Shown here in pieces: positions 33,850 through 41,249 of a stretch of 64,000 bases of DNA (its first letter is position 1; every line of letters begins with the position of its first letter). The stretch is from positions 1 to 64,000 of the forward strand of contig JBALVY010000013.1 of assembly GCA_036960375.1 (NCBI GenBank), in the 5' to 3' direction. The stretch comes from CAWVSB01 sp036960375. Its GTDB lineage: Bacteria > Pseudomonadota > Gammaproteobacteria > Pseudomonadales > CAWVSB01. Under the pieces are notes generated by a model. The model was not told the DNA's origin. It made no database searches and saw only the letters and a program-made list of their open reading frames with translations. The position numbers and the translations under genes are program-made.

Positions 33850-34032
33850 TTAGCCGCATGCGGCAGTTTTGGACTTAGATGGATCATCGCAGTGCTTGTT
33901 TTCACTGTGGGCGACAATAGAAGCGCCGGTCGTCAAACTCGCCAGTGTTCCCAATACCGACAAGGTCGGAGCGCAGTACTTTTTCTTTACTGGCGAAGGC
34001 ATCTGATCTGAATTAACATCAAACTTGGCCAT
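33850..34032 (-). CDS. Lasso peptide precursor (A)
   Basis: A 60-residue precursor. The leader matches the lasso consensus: Tyr19-x-x-Pro22-x-Leu24-x3-Gly28-x5-Thr34-x-Gly36. Thr34 is the expected penultimate leader residue and Gly36 would be core residue 1. Core residues 1-9 are GASIVAHSE, so Glu44 is correctly placed to close a nine-residue macrolactam ring with the Gly amino group. The core is 25 residues, with Cys at core positions 13 and 24 that could form a disulfide, Ser at 17 and 19, and C-terminal Gly. The ATG at 34032 follows AAAAAAGGGGGGG. It is the last gene of a minus-strand run B1-B2-kinase-cyclase-precursor. Bioactivity cannot be predicted. Confidence 0.88.
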   Translation of the reverse strand: MAKFDVNSDQMPSPVKKKYCAPTLSVLGTLASLTTGASIVAHSENKHCDDPSKSKTAACG

Positions 34033-34050
34033 AACCCCCCCTTTTTTACA

Positions 34051-35928
34051 TTACTCTACGTGCATCCATTCACCTAGATTATAGACACCAAAAACTGAAT
34101 CGACCAGTCCCTCGTCCCGACTTAACAACCATTGTTCCATCTTACTCTGCCACAGGGTCTTATCCAGGTACTGTGAACAAACAATTTCCTGCTCCGCTAA
34201 GCCCCTGAGTTTACTGTCCATCAAACCAAAGCGGGCCATATTAAAATTCCAGCCCAAATGCTCCCAACCGCGACGCCACGCCACGTCCATCGGCAAATGT
34301 TTCTGTGCAAGTAATCGCAACCCGTACTTAGACCATCCACCTTGGCTCTTTAAGCGCCACGGCAGCGCGAGTGAAAACTCTATAAGCTCTTTATCTGCAT
34401 ACGGATGGCGCAGTTCGATACCGCAATAGCTGCCCAAACGCTCATAGCACTCGATACCACAACGCAATTGATGACTTTCCATCCGCTGGATACACGCTTC
34501 ATCCAGGCTATCCCTGGCATCCTCAGCCCACACTTCGGCCGCCGCCTCTGCTCGTCGCAACACGCCTTTGGCTACTACGCCGCCTTGTCGATATACGGAG
34601 TTTGCCAGTAATTCTCTCGCGGCTGATATCGAACTCCGAGTTCTCAGCCAGCCACGAAAACGTTCGGGCATAAGATAATGAAGCGCACCACTACCCAATA
34701 GGCGAGCCGTTGAACGTTTTCCCTGGTAGTAATTTTCGCTCAATGCGTGAAACTCCTGAAGCGCTAATTTCCACCTTTTTTCTTTCAAAAAGTACGCGGG
34801 ATAATTAGCGGGTAATGACATAACCATATCACCGTCCACGCCATCCAGTAATGCGCCACAGCCGGACTCTTTAGCCATTAGCGCCATGAGCAGGGGCAAC
34901 ACCATATAACTATCCGCAGGATGCTCAATATTTTTTAAGGCCTGGTCTAGCCGAACATTCCATGCCTCCACGTCCGTCGCGCGCAACCGCTGGCAATCGA
35001 CTCTGCCCTGACTCGCTACCGCTCGAATTGAAGTAGATTCAACGCACAATTCGTCGTCACTATAACCGGAGAAAACAGGCAGCAAATGAGAACCAGAACC
35101 AGAGGGTAAATTTCTCGCCAAAGCGACGATAAGAGATGAATCCAAACCCCCGCTCAACATTGACCCTACCGGCCGATGGGAGCGCATGCGTCTTGCTACC
35201 GCGCGGGTCAGCACTTCCTCTAGCGCCTCAATAGTTTCACCGTCATTTTCTCGCACTACGCCCTTAGGCTGGGGCTTCCAATAACACGAAATTGTCAAAT
35301 GCCCCGCCACCCAAGTGGCTACCGATGCCGGAGGCAACTTAAAAACATTGTCAAAAAAACTCTCAGTGGCGCTAGGGATCGCCAGCCGTTCATGGGGAGT
35401 GGATACCAAGCGCCAATAGTTATAAGACAAAGGACGTACGCAAGCCTCCGCAACCGGCCTGTCTGAAGAGGCAAATACACATTCTCGTGCATCACTGGCA
35501 TAGTACAGAGGCCGACAGCCTAAATGGTCGCGGGCCAAAAACAACTTAGCGCCATCCCAAATGGCAAACGCAAAATCACCTAGCAAATACTGAACGCAAG
35601 CTTCACCCCACCGGCGATAGGCATACAAAATAAGCTGGCTATCGGTATATGAATTATCCACGCCTAAGGAGGAAATCAGCTCTTTGCGATTATCAATACG
35701 CGCATCGGCCGTGATAACCAAACCACTGGCAGGGTCTTGCCACGGCAATTGCTCCGACACTGACTCTGGGGTAGAACACAGCATGCCCTGGCCCAGCCCG
35801 CACAGACCATCGGTCCAATAATCCCAGCCATCGGGACCGCGATAGGCCATTTTGTTCGCCATACGCTGCAGTTCATCGCTAACAACGGGCTCACCGTCAA
35901 ACCGTATTACCCCCAGAATGCCACTCAT
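34051..35928 (-). CDS. Lasso peptide macrolactam cyclase (C), asparagine-synthetase-like
   Basis: A 625-residue relative of class B asparagine synthetase. The N-terminal glutaminase-like domain starts MSGILGVIRF: the catalytic Cys2 of true asparagine synthetases is Ser here, as expected for lasso cyclases that use an amine from the substrate rather than glutamine. The ATP-binding PP-loop is SGGLDSSLI at about 253-261. The enzyme adenylates the core Glu9 side chain and closes the ring onto Gly1. It lies 18 bases upstream of the precursor ATG on the same strand. Its own start is preceded by an 11-codon mini-ORF that ends in an ATGA overlap (35957-35925). Confidence 0.9.
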   Translation of the reverse strand: MSGILGVIRFDGEPVVSDELQRMANKMAYRGPDGWDYWTDGLCGLGQGMLCSTPESVSEQLPWQDPASGLVITADARIDNRKELISSLGVDNSYTDSQLILYAYRRWGEACVQYLLGDFAFAIWDGAKLFLARDHLGCRPLYYASDARECVFASSDRPVAEACVRPLSYNYWRLVSTPHERLAIPSATESFFDNVFKLPPASVATWVAGHLTISCYWKPQPKGVVRENDGETIEALEEVLTRAVARRMRSHRPVGSMLSGGLDSSLIVALARNLPSGSGSHLLPVFSGYSDDELCVESTSIRAVASQGRVDCQRLRATDVEAWNVRLDQALKNIEHPADSYMVLPLLMALMAKESGCGALLDGVDGDMVMSLPANYPAYFLKEKRWKLALQEFHALSENYYQGKRSTARLLGSGALHYLMPERFRGWLRTRSSISAARELLANSVYRQGGVVAKGVLRRAEAAAEVWAEDARDSLDEACIQRMESHQLRCGIECYERLGSYCGIELRHPYADKELIEFSLALPWRLKSQGGWSKYGLRLLAQKHLPMDVAWRRGWEHLGWNFNMARFGLMDSKLRGLAEQEIVCSQYLDKTLWQSKMEQWLLSRDEGLVDSVFGVYNLGEWMHVE

Positions 35929-35957
35929 CTCGGCTTAGGGTCTTTCACACACAACAC
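35925..35957 (-). CDS. Possible 10-residue leader ORF upstream of the lasso cyclase
   Basis: On the minus strand GGAG lies seven bases before GTG at 35957. The ten following codons (VLCVKDPKPR) end in a TGA that overlaps the cyclase start as ATGA. The cyclase itself has no good Shine-Dalgarno at usual spacing, so this mini-ORF could couple translation. It may also be chance. Confidence 0.3.
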   Translation of the reverse strand: MLCVKDPKPR

Positions 35958-35974
35958 TGCAACTCTCCTTAATT

Positions 35975-36940
35975 TCAAGGCGCCTGAGCTCTTGAAATCT
36001 TTTGGTAGACATCGGGCAGGGCGCTGTAGTCGCGGGGGTAGTGCAAGCGGTAAATACCTGCCGTGGTGCGGCACAAGGCACCTATTTGGGCGAAGCGGTT
36101 GCCGGCCACACTGCGGTCTGCCGGGTCCAGGGAGAATACCTGCGCCAGCATACTGGCTACGCTGGAGGCACCTTGTATGGGCTCCAGCGATATGCGCTCA
36201 ATGGCCTGCTCTGGCCGGTCGATCATAAATATAGCCGCCAACGGTGTCTCCACCGCACTGGCCTCCCCTTCTGGCCGGCTTATGGCCTGGCGGCGCTTGG
36301 AAGAATAATGAGACACTTCGGCACTGGCATAGGCGCTTTGTAATACGCCCTGTTCTGAGTCGGCGAACAGGCGCACGCCATGGTAATTGGGCACACAATA
36401 CAAACGCCCCTCGCGCTGACGCAGCAACAGGCAGTCGTCGGTTAACAGCTTTGCCCCCTGGGTATAACAATACGAGGCAAGGGTGGATTTACCCGCACCC
36501 GAATCACCGCTAAACATCACCGCCTGGCCGTTGGGCAGCACCACTGCACTGGCATGCAGAATAAGATTACCGCTATCACCCAAGACCATAGGCAGTACGT
36601 TGTCGAGCAGCAGATGGCGCAGACTGGCATCTGGCAGACTCTCTATGCAGCTATAGACCAATTCGGTGCGCTCGCTATTGATGGCAAAGTCGGCCATACC
36701 CTCAAAATATAACCAATAGCCACTGCTGGTGCGTGCCAGTGATGAAAAGCCCTCGTTCCACACCTGTACCCACTCCTGCGGGCGTTGCTCAGGGTCAAGC
36801 TCGGCTCGGCGTACCCTGATGCCGCCCTCTGCCGGAGCTGCGGCATCAAGTTCGGGCAGAGCCATATCGGCCACAATAAGCTGGTCAAACAAGGTGTAGT
36901 AGTGCATTGGCTCAGGCACGGGGCAGCTCAAAACAGACAT
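35975..36940 (-). CDS. HprK-like kinase of the lasso cluster
   Basis: A 321-residue protein with an HPr-kinase-type nucleotide site: NLILHAS at 125-131, Walker A GDSGAGKST at 145-153 and LLTDD at 165-169. HprK-like kinases in paeninodin-type lasso clusters phosphorylate a Ser of the precursor; here the last residue is Gly, so the target would have to be internal (core Ser17 or Ser19 are candidates) or the kinase has another role. The first ATG (36940) overlaps the B2 stop by 29 bases. A second ATG at 36907, just after that stop, would give 310 residues and is a reasonable alternative. Confidence 0.8.
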   Translation of the reverse strand: MSVLSCPVPEPMHYYTLFDQLIVADMALPELDAAAPAEGGIRVRRAELDPEQRPQEWVQVWNEGFSSLARTSSGYWLYFEGMADFAINSERTELVYSCIESLPDASLRHLLLDNVLPMVLGDSGNLILHASAVVLPNGQAVMFSGDSGAGKSTLASYCYTQGAKLLTDDCLLLRQREGRLYCVPNYHGVRLFADSEQGVLQSAYASAEVSHYSSKRRQAISRPEGEASAVETPLAAIFMIDRPEQAIERISLEPIQGASSVASMLAQVFSLDPADRSVAGNRFAQIGALCRTTAGIYRLHYPRDYSALPDVYQKISRAQAP

Positions 36941-37352
36941 AGCGCGCAGACACCTCGGCTACATCGTTCACTACAACCCCGTCAAGTTCCACCCAGGCAT
37001 GAGCTTCGAATAGATCAGGCGCCAATTCCCCCCCCCGAGGCACGCCAACTTTAAGCTCACCGACCAAGCCGTGCCTGCGCATATAGCGCAGCAATACCAG
37101 CGAACGGCGCAGGCAGCTCACACGGTAAAGCCCACTGCTAGCGGCGCCGTTAATCAGCCAGCCCCAGCGCATGGCTTTTTCAGTCGCCTGCGCCTCTCCC
37201 GCTTTGCCTAAAGGCACCATGGCCCAACGACGAGCACTGGCAACGCCACGGCTGCGCAATATTATATCTACCACGGGCAAGGCCAGAGCGGCCCACAATA
37301 AGCAATACCAGTCGGCGGCGCCAAGACCTGCTAATTTGGATAATTTAGACAC
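36912..37352 (-). CDS. Lasso leader peptidase B2 (transglutaminase-like)
   Basis: A 146-residue protein of the lasso B2 / Transglut_core3 type. The catalytic triad is visible as Cys80 in YRVSCLRRS, His118 in FEAHAWVELDG and Asp130. It cuts the leader after Thr-x, together with the PqqD-like B1. A run of nine G on the coding strand (plus-strand 37028-37036) encodes Arg106-Gly107-Gly108-Glu109 between the catalytic Cys and His. One-base slippage there would destroy the protease. The ORF overlaps the kinase ORF and follows B1 by about 9 bases. Confidence 0.87.
   Translation of the reverse strand: MSKLSKLAGLGAADWYCLLWAALALPVVDIILRSRGVASARRWAMVPLGKAGEAQATEKAMRWGWLINGAASSGLYRVSCLRRSLVLLRYMRRHGLVGELKVGVPRGGELAPDLFEAHAWVELDGVVVNDVAEVSARYVCFELPRA
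37028..37036. repeat. C9/G9 homopolymer inside the lasso B2 gene
   Basis: Nine C on the plus strand (nine G on the coding strand) encode the Arg-Gly-Gly-Glu turn of B2. A gain or loss of one base would shift the frame before the catalytic His and Asp. Confidence 0.8.
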
Positions 37353-37361
37353 GGCTGCAGC

Positions 37362-37634
37362 TTATCCGGCAATACGGATTAGACCGCGTTCTTGCAACTG
37401 ACTCAATAAACCTTTTACGTCATCGCTCAGCTGGGGTTTGGCCACGGCATATTCAGCCAACAAGGCGGCAACGACGCTATTAGCCGAATGCCCTTCCTGC
37501 AACAACTGCCACACCCGCACACCCACTTCGTTCAGACCAAAATATTCTTCGCCCTGTAAATCGAGCAGCACCGCCTCCCCAGCTACTTGCTGGAATAGAA
37601 CGTCATCTGATATTTCATAAACCGAATTCGGCAT
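37362..37634 (-). CDS. Lasso leader-recognition protein B1 (PqqD-like)
   Basis: A 90-residue PqqD-family protein, starting at the ATG at 37634 (MPNSVYEIS) with GGGATC upstream; the longer version with 17 extra residues lacks support. It shows the typical FQQVAGEAVLLDLQGEEYFG beta strands followed by VGVRVWQLLQEG and helices. It binds the YxxP leader motif and delivers the precursor to B2. It is the first gene of the minus-strand lasso operon, diverging from the exporter; the 106-base gap to the exporter should contain both promoters. Confidence 0.88.
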   Translation of the reverse strand: MPNSVYEISDDVLFQQVAGEAVLLDLQGEEYFGLNEVGVRVWQLLQEGHSANSVVAALLAEYAVAKPQLSDDVKGLLSQLQERGLIRIAG

Positions 37635-37740
37635 GTTGATCCCGCTGATTGTTTTACGTCTATTGCCTGCAACTGCACATACCATAATACTGCCTTTAAA
37701 TAGAGCTTGCCAGCAGCGCCACCCACCCTACAATATCGCC

Positions 37741-39369
37741 ATGAATTTCTATCAGCTGCTACAATTCATCACCCCACACCGCAATACGCTGGTCTTAGTG
37801 CTAGTGCTATTACTCACCGGCAGCGTCATTAGCCTAAGCACCCCCTGGGTGGCAGGCCTGCTTACCGGCCATATTCTGGGTGAAACCAATAACTGGCTAC
37901 CCTCACTACCCTGGATACTCGGTGCCTGGTTCGCTTTGTTAGTTGTCAAAAGCCTACTCGGCTTTACTACCAGTTACCTAATAGGCACCACCGGCGAAAC
38001 CATGTTAGCCAAGTTACGCACTCGCCTGTACGACCATATACAGCTATTACCCATGCAGTATTATCAGGAACAACGCCGGGGTGACGTGCTGGCCCTGCTC
38101 AGCAACGACGCCGAGATTATTAGCCGCTTTGTCACCAGTACCTTAGTACAGCTATTACCCCTACTACTGACTTTTTTTGGTGCCCTCATATTAATGGCGT
38201 GGCTTAGCCCCACCATTGCTGGCCTAGCCCTGCTGCTATTGCCGCTGTATTACCTGGCGATGAAAATCATCAGCCGAAAAATCCGCCCCTTGTCTACCGC
38301 TTGGGTGCAGTCGTGGTCTGACATGATCAGTTTTGTCGAAGAAAACCTCGGCCTGCTGCCTGCTATTAAGGCCTTCACCCGTGAGCCACTGGAAGCCGAA
38401 CGTTTCGGTGACAAGAACAGCCAGCTGTTAGGTCTTTCCAAACAGCAAATTCTAATTCAATCCTTACTGGGCCCAATGATTGGCCTCTTGGCCGGCGCGG
38501 GTTTGCTGCTCCTGCTCTGGCTTGGCTCTTCGCAGCTGGAGCAGGGCCTGCTCACAGCGCCGCAATTGGTCAGCCTGTTACTCTATGCCATGTTGCTAAA
38601 CCAACCGCTGAGTGGTCTTGCCAACGTCTACGGCCAAATAATGAATACCCGAGGTGCAGCCAACCGGCTAATCGCCTTTTTGGCAGAACAGCCTGAGCCG
38701 GTTGACATACATCACCCCGACCTAGCCCTTGCAGGCTGTCATATTATTTTCGACAAAATCAGCTTCGCCTACCCTGGCCGTGACCCCATACTGACTGACT
38801 ACACTTTAGATATTAAACCGGGAGAAACCATCGCCCTTACCGGCCCCAACGGCGCGGGCAAATCGACACTGGCGCATTTACTTATGCGCCTAGCTGATGT
38901 GGACCAAGGCCAAATTACGATTGATGGCACAGATATTCGCCAAGTTAACCTGGCCAGCCTACGCGCCCAAATAGGCCTTGTGGCGCAACACACGTTACTG
39001 CTCAATGGCAGCGTAGCCGACAATATTGCCTACGGCCGCGCCATGGCAAGCCAAGACGATATTGAAGATGCAGCTAAAGGCGCGCACGCAGATGAATTTA
39101 TTAGTCAGCTACCCGATGGCTACCAAACAGTTATTGGCGACCAAGGGCTAAAGCTTTCAGGCGGCCAACGCCAACGCATTGCACTGGCCCGCGCCCTACT
39201 AAAAAACTCACCCATACTGATTCTGGACGAAGCCACATCCATGTTTGACCCAGAGGGTGAAGCCAACTTTATTGCCCAGTGCCATGAATTATTACATCAG
39301 CGCACAGTTATATTGATTACCCATCGCCCGGCCAGTTTGGCGCTGGCAGATAGAATTATTTCAATCTAG
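37741..39369 (+). CDS. ABC exporter of the lasso cluster (D)
   Basis: A 542-residue half-transporter fused as TMD-NBD. The ATG at 37741 is preferred; the longer reading adds 36 residues with no membrane or Shine-Dalgarno logic. About six membrane segments occupy residues 15-290. The nucleotide-binding domain has Walker A GPNGAGKST at about 368-376, the signature LSGGQRQRIALARAL at about 473 and Walker B ILILDEATS. It should export the mature lasso peptide and give self-immunity (McjD-like role). It is divergent from the biosynthetic genes. An 83-base diverged copy of its interior lies at 41167-41249. Its 3' end overlaps a ParE-like remnant on the other strand. Confidence 0.88.
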   Translation: MNFYQLLQFITPHRNTLVLVLVLLLTGSVISLSTPWVAGLLTGHILGETNNWLPSLPWILGAWFALLVVKSLLGFTTSYLIGTTGETMLAKLRTRLYDHIQLLPMQYYQEQRRGDVLALLSNDAEIISRFVTSTLVQLLPLLLTFFGALILMAWLSPTIAGLALLLLPLYYLAMKIISRKIRPLSTAWVQSWSDMISFVEENLGLLPAIKAFTREPLEAERFGDKNSQLLGLSKQQILIQSLLGPMIGLLAGAGLLLLLWLGSSQLEQGLLTAPQLVSLLLYAMLLNQPLSGLANVYGQIMNTRGAANRLIAFLAEQPEPVDIHHPDLALAGCHIIFDKISFAYPGRDPILTDYTLDIKPGETIALTGPNGAGKSTLAHLLMRLADVDQGQITIDGTDIRQVNLASLRAQIGLVAQHTLLLNGSVADNIAYGRAMASQDDIEDAAKGAHADEFISQLPDGYQTVIGDQGLKLSGGQRQRIALARALLKNSPILILDEATSMFDPEGEANFIAQCHELLHQRTVILITHRPASLALADRIISI

Positions 39370-39468
39370 ATCTGCTGGCCACTGTAATGCTTTATCAAGT
39401 ACTCTCAAGACCTGCACCTCATCACCGCCAACAAGCCTGCCTTTCCAGCTAAAACAATCATGCGACAT
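39361..39468 (-). pseudogene. ParE/RelE-family toxin remnant (C-terminal end)
   Basis: On the minus strand an ATG at 39468 opens a 35-residue frame that ends with VGGDEVQVLRVLDKALQWP and a short tail. This resembles the last strand of ParE/RelE toxins (GDEVxILRVLHGxxxWP). The bulk of the toxin and its antitoxin are missing, so this looks like a relic. It overlaps the last codons of the ABC exporter and sits next to hipBA. Confidence 0.55.
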
Positions 39469-39529
39469 TATAAGTTTCTAACAACAGGCGCCGAATGAGA
39501 GGTGTTAGCGGAAGGCGTAACTGTTTTCA

Positions 39530-40759
39530 TTACACGCAGCGGGCTCTCATTTTTTGGATATAACCGCGAATAAATTCAGTCAGTTTCAAAGCTTGCGGTA
39601 ACTCGCTTTCTACCTGCACCAACGTACTTAACATTTTGTCTGCTACCAGCCCAATGCGCTTTAGTACCATGGGCTTAGATAGCCCAGCCTCTTCGGCCAT
39701 TCGCTCAAAATGACGATTAGATATTTCACTCGGTATATATTGCCCGCCAATTTTCATCGCCATCGTATCGGACAGCTCTGGATAATACACTGTAGAAAGT
39801 AAATCATAGAAGGGGGCCAAACGAGCTTTACCGTTCTTGTATATAAGAGAGAAATTCTTGCCATGGGCGTCGTTATTACCAATAAAAAAATTGAATAGCA
39901 CAACGTCCAACAGATGCTGTAAATCGATCGCTGGAATACTGGAAGCAGTTCGTACTAAACTGAAAGCCTGTTTTAATGATACTCCGCCTTCACATTGGTA
40001 TTTCATTTCAGACACGATTCCCAGTGCCTGACAAAAATCTTCTTGGTGCAGACGTGTAATTTTTCCGTCAACCGCTACGTCACGATCGAAACGTTTAACG
40101 GACAAGGCTGAAATTGTGCCTAGCGGCAAAACATCGACATCTGCCACCGGCAAACCAATCGCTTTTGCAAGTTTCATACAGACGGCTTCGTTAAGCACAG
40201 TATCTTTATACCGCTCAATAGCGGGTTTTATAATATGAGTGCTTGGCGCGCCGTATAATGGCACTGAAATTCGTTCGTCAAAGCAATGAACCGTTATTTT
40301 ATCCTGCGCACCCGCTAGCGACAGACGAACTCCTGCTTCGCCCGCCATTAATGGCCGCTTGGGCAAATCGAGTAATATTCCCTCCAGCTCTTCTTCAGCC
40401 AGCATCTTGTAAGATGCGCCCGTTACCTCCAAGGGCTGCCCCTCAGGTAAAAATGTCACCGCACCTGCGCATTCGCCGCCAATTTCTGCCAGCATCGCAA
40501 AAGCGTTTTTATCGCTGATACCTAAGTTTTTAGCGATTCGTTCCCTTTTGGACTCTTCTGGCAAAATACCGCCAAAGAACCCAAGACATTGCTTCGCCCT
40601 AAATGACTCTGCTTGGTGAGGCAAAGAGTGAGACAAAATTGTAGTGGCGTCTCCTTCCAGCCAAACGGAATCGTAGCGGAACTTCATGGTACCCACATCG
40701 CTCTGAATCAACTTGCCCACAAGGCGGCTATGGAGATAGACATCAAGAACCCTCACCAT
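39530..40759 (-). CDS. hipA: HipA-type serine/threonine kinase toxin
   Basis: A 409-residue member of the HipA family (E. coli HipA is 440). It has the N-terminal couple-HipA region (VYLHSRLVGKL, LSHSLPHQ), the LSLAGAQDKI stretch (ATP/P-loop region), the catalytic segment FIGNNDAHGKNFSLIY at about 290-305 with the Asp-x-His pattern, and the following APFYDLLSTVYYPEL metal-binding Asp. Known HipA proteins phosphorylate glutamyl-tRNA synthetase and cause dormancy. It begins three bases after the hipB stop codon, so the pair is an operon. Confidence 0.93.
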   Translation of the reverse strand: MVRVLDVYLHSRLVGKLIQSDVGTMKFRYDSVWLEGDATTILSHSLPHQAESFRAKQCLGFFGGILPEESKRERIAKNLGISDKNAFAMLAEIGGECAGAVTFLPEGQPLEVTGASYKMLAEEELEGILLDLPKRPLMAGEAGVRLSLAGAQDKITVHCFDERISVPLYGAPSTHIIKPAIERYKDTVLNEAVCMKLAKAIGLPVADVDVLPLGTISALSVKRFDRDVAVDGKITRLHQEDFCQALGIVSEMKYQCEGGVSLKQAFSLVRTASSIPAIDLQHLLDVVLFNFFIGNNDAHGKNFSLIYKNGKARLAPFYDLLSTVYYPELSDTMAMKIGGQYIPSEISNRHFERMAEEAGLSKPMVLKRIGLVADKMLSTLVQVESELPQALKLTEFIRGYIQKMRARCV

Positions 40760-40762
40760 AAT

Positions 40763-41002
40763 TTACCCCGCCGTTCTCGTATCTAATTCGGGCAAATGTA
40801 GCTGCACCTTAATCCCCAATGTCTGCAGTACGGTTAGAGCCTTGGCGATCTGGCAAGTAGGCTTGCCTTTTTCAAGGTCAATAATAAAGCGCAGGCCGGT
40901 ACCCGAAGTAAGGGCTAGGTCCTTTTGGGTAATACCCAGGGATTTTCGTGTTTGGCGGATTCTTGCGCCAATGTCTTCTGTCGTCTTTATCATTCCACGC
41001 AT
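40763..41002 (-). CDS. hipB: HipB-type HTH antitoxin
   Basis: A roughly 79-residue XRE-family DNA-binding protein: GARIRQTRKSLGITQKDLAL, then FIIDLEKGKPT as the second part of the helix-turn-helix. HipB binds HipA and represses the operon from palindromic operators. Three such palindromes lie at or upstream of the start. Start choice is uncertain: ATG at 41002 or ATG at 40993 (MIKTTED), the latter being closer to the usual HipB N-terminus; a TTG at 41005 is unlikely. The first operator overlaps the region just upstream of the start. Confidence 0.92.
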   Translation of the reverse strand: MRGMIKTTEDIGARIRQTRKSLGITQKDLALTSGTGLRFIIDLEKGKPTCQIAKALTVLQTLGIKVQLHLPELDTRTAG

Positions 41003-41010
41003 CAAATATA

Positions 41011-41122
41011 TTACCGAACGGGAATATTATCACGATCACAGCACAAAATACACTATATATTCCCGATCGGGAACCCTATAGGTAAATACAGTCAAGTATC
41101 GAGATATGTTCCCGAACGGGAA
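41011..41122. promoter_or_regulatory. Three hip operators, evenly spaced
   Basis: Palindromes TTACCGAACGGGAA (41011-41024), TTCCCGATCGGGAA (41060-41073) and TTCCCGAACGGGAA (41109-41122) share the pattern TTCCCG-AW-CGGGAA. Their centres are 49 bases apart in both intervals, nearly a whole number of helical turns (4.7), just upstream of hipB. E. coli HipB also uses several spaced palindromes (TATCC-N8-GGATA), so these are the likely autoregulatory operators. Confidence 0.85.
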
Positions 41123-41166
41123 CACCAAAGATAGAGGCCTACGTTACGGCAGCCTCGGCGTGCTTT

Positions 41167-41249
41167 GCCAGCCTACGCGCCCAAATAGGCTTGGTGGCGC
41201 AACACACGCTGCGGCTAAACAGCAGCGTAGCCGACAATACTGCCTACGG
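41167..41249 (+). pseudogene. Diverged 83-bp fragment of the ABC exporter gene
   Basis: This stretch matches 38953-39035 of the exporter gene over the same length with about nine mismatches (GCCAGCCTACGCGCCCAAAT in common). It covers the region after Walker A. Its last bases overlap the 3' end of the C25 peptidase gene. The remainder of the second exporter copy is absent. Confidence 0.88.

Noticed and set aside
39530..41002. hipBA as an immunity device of the lasso cluster
   Set aside because: The pair has its own operators, lies on the strand opposite to the exporter and is bracketed by a broken exporter fragment, which fits an independent TA insertion better.
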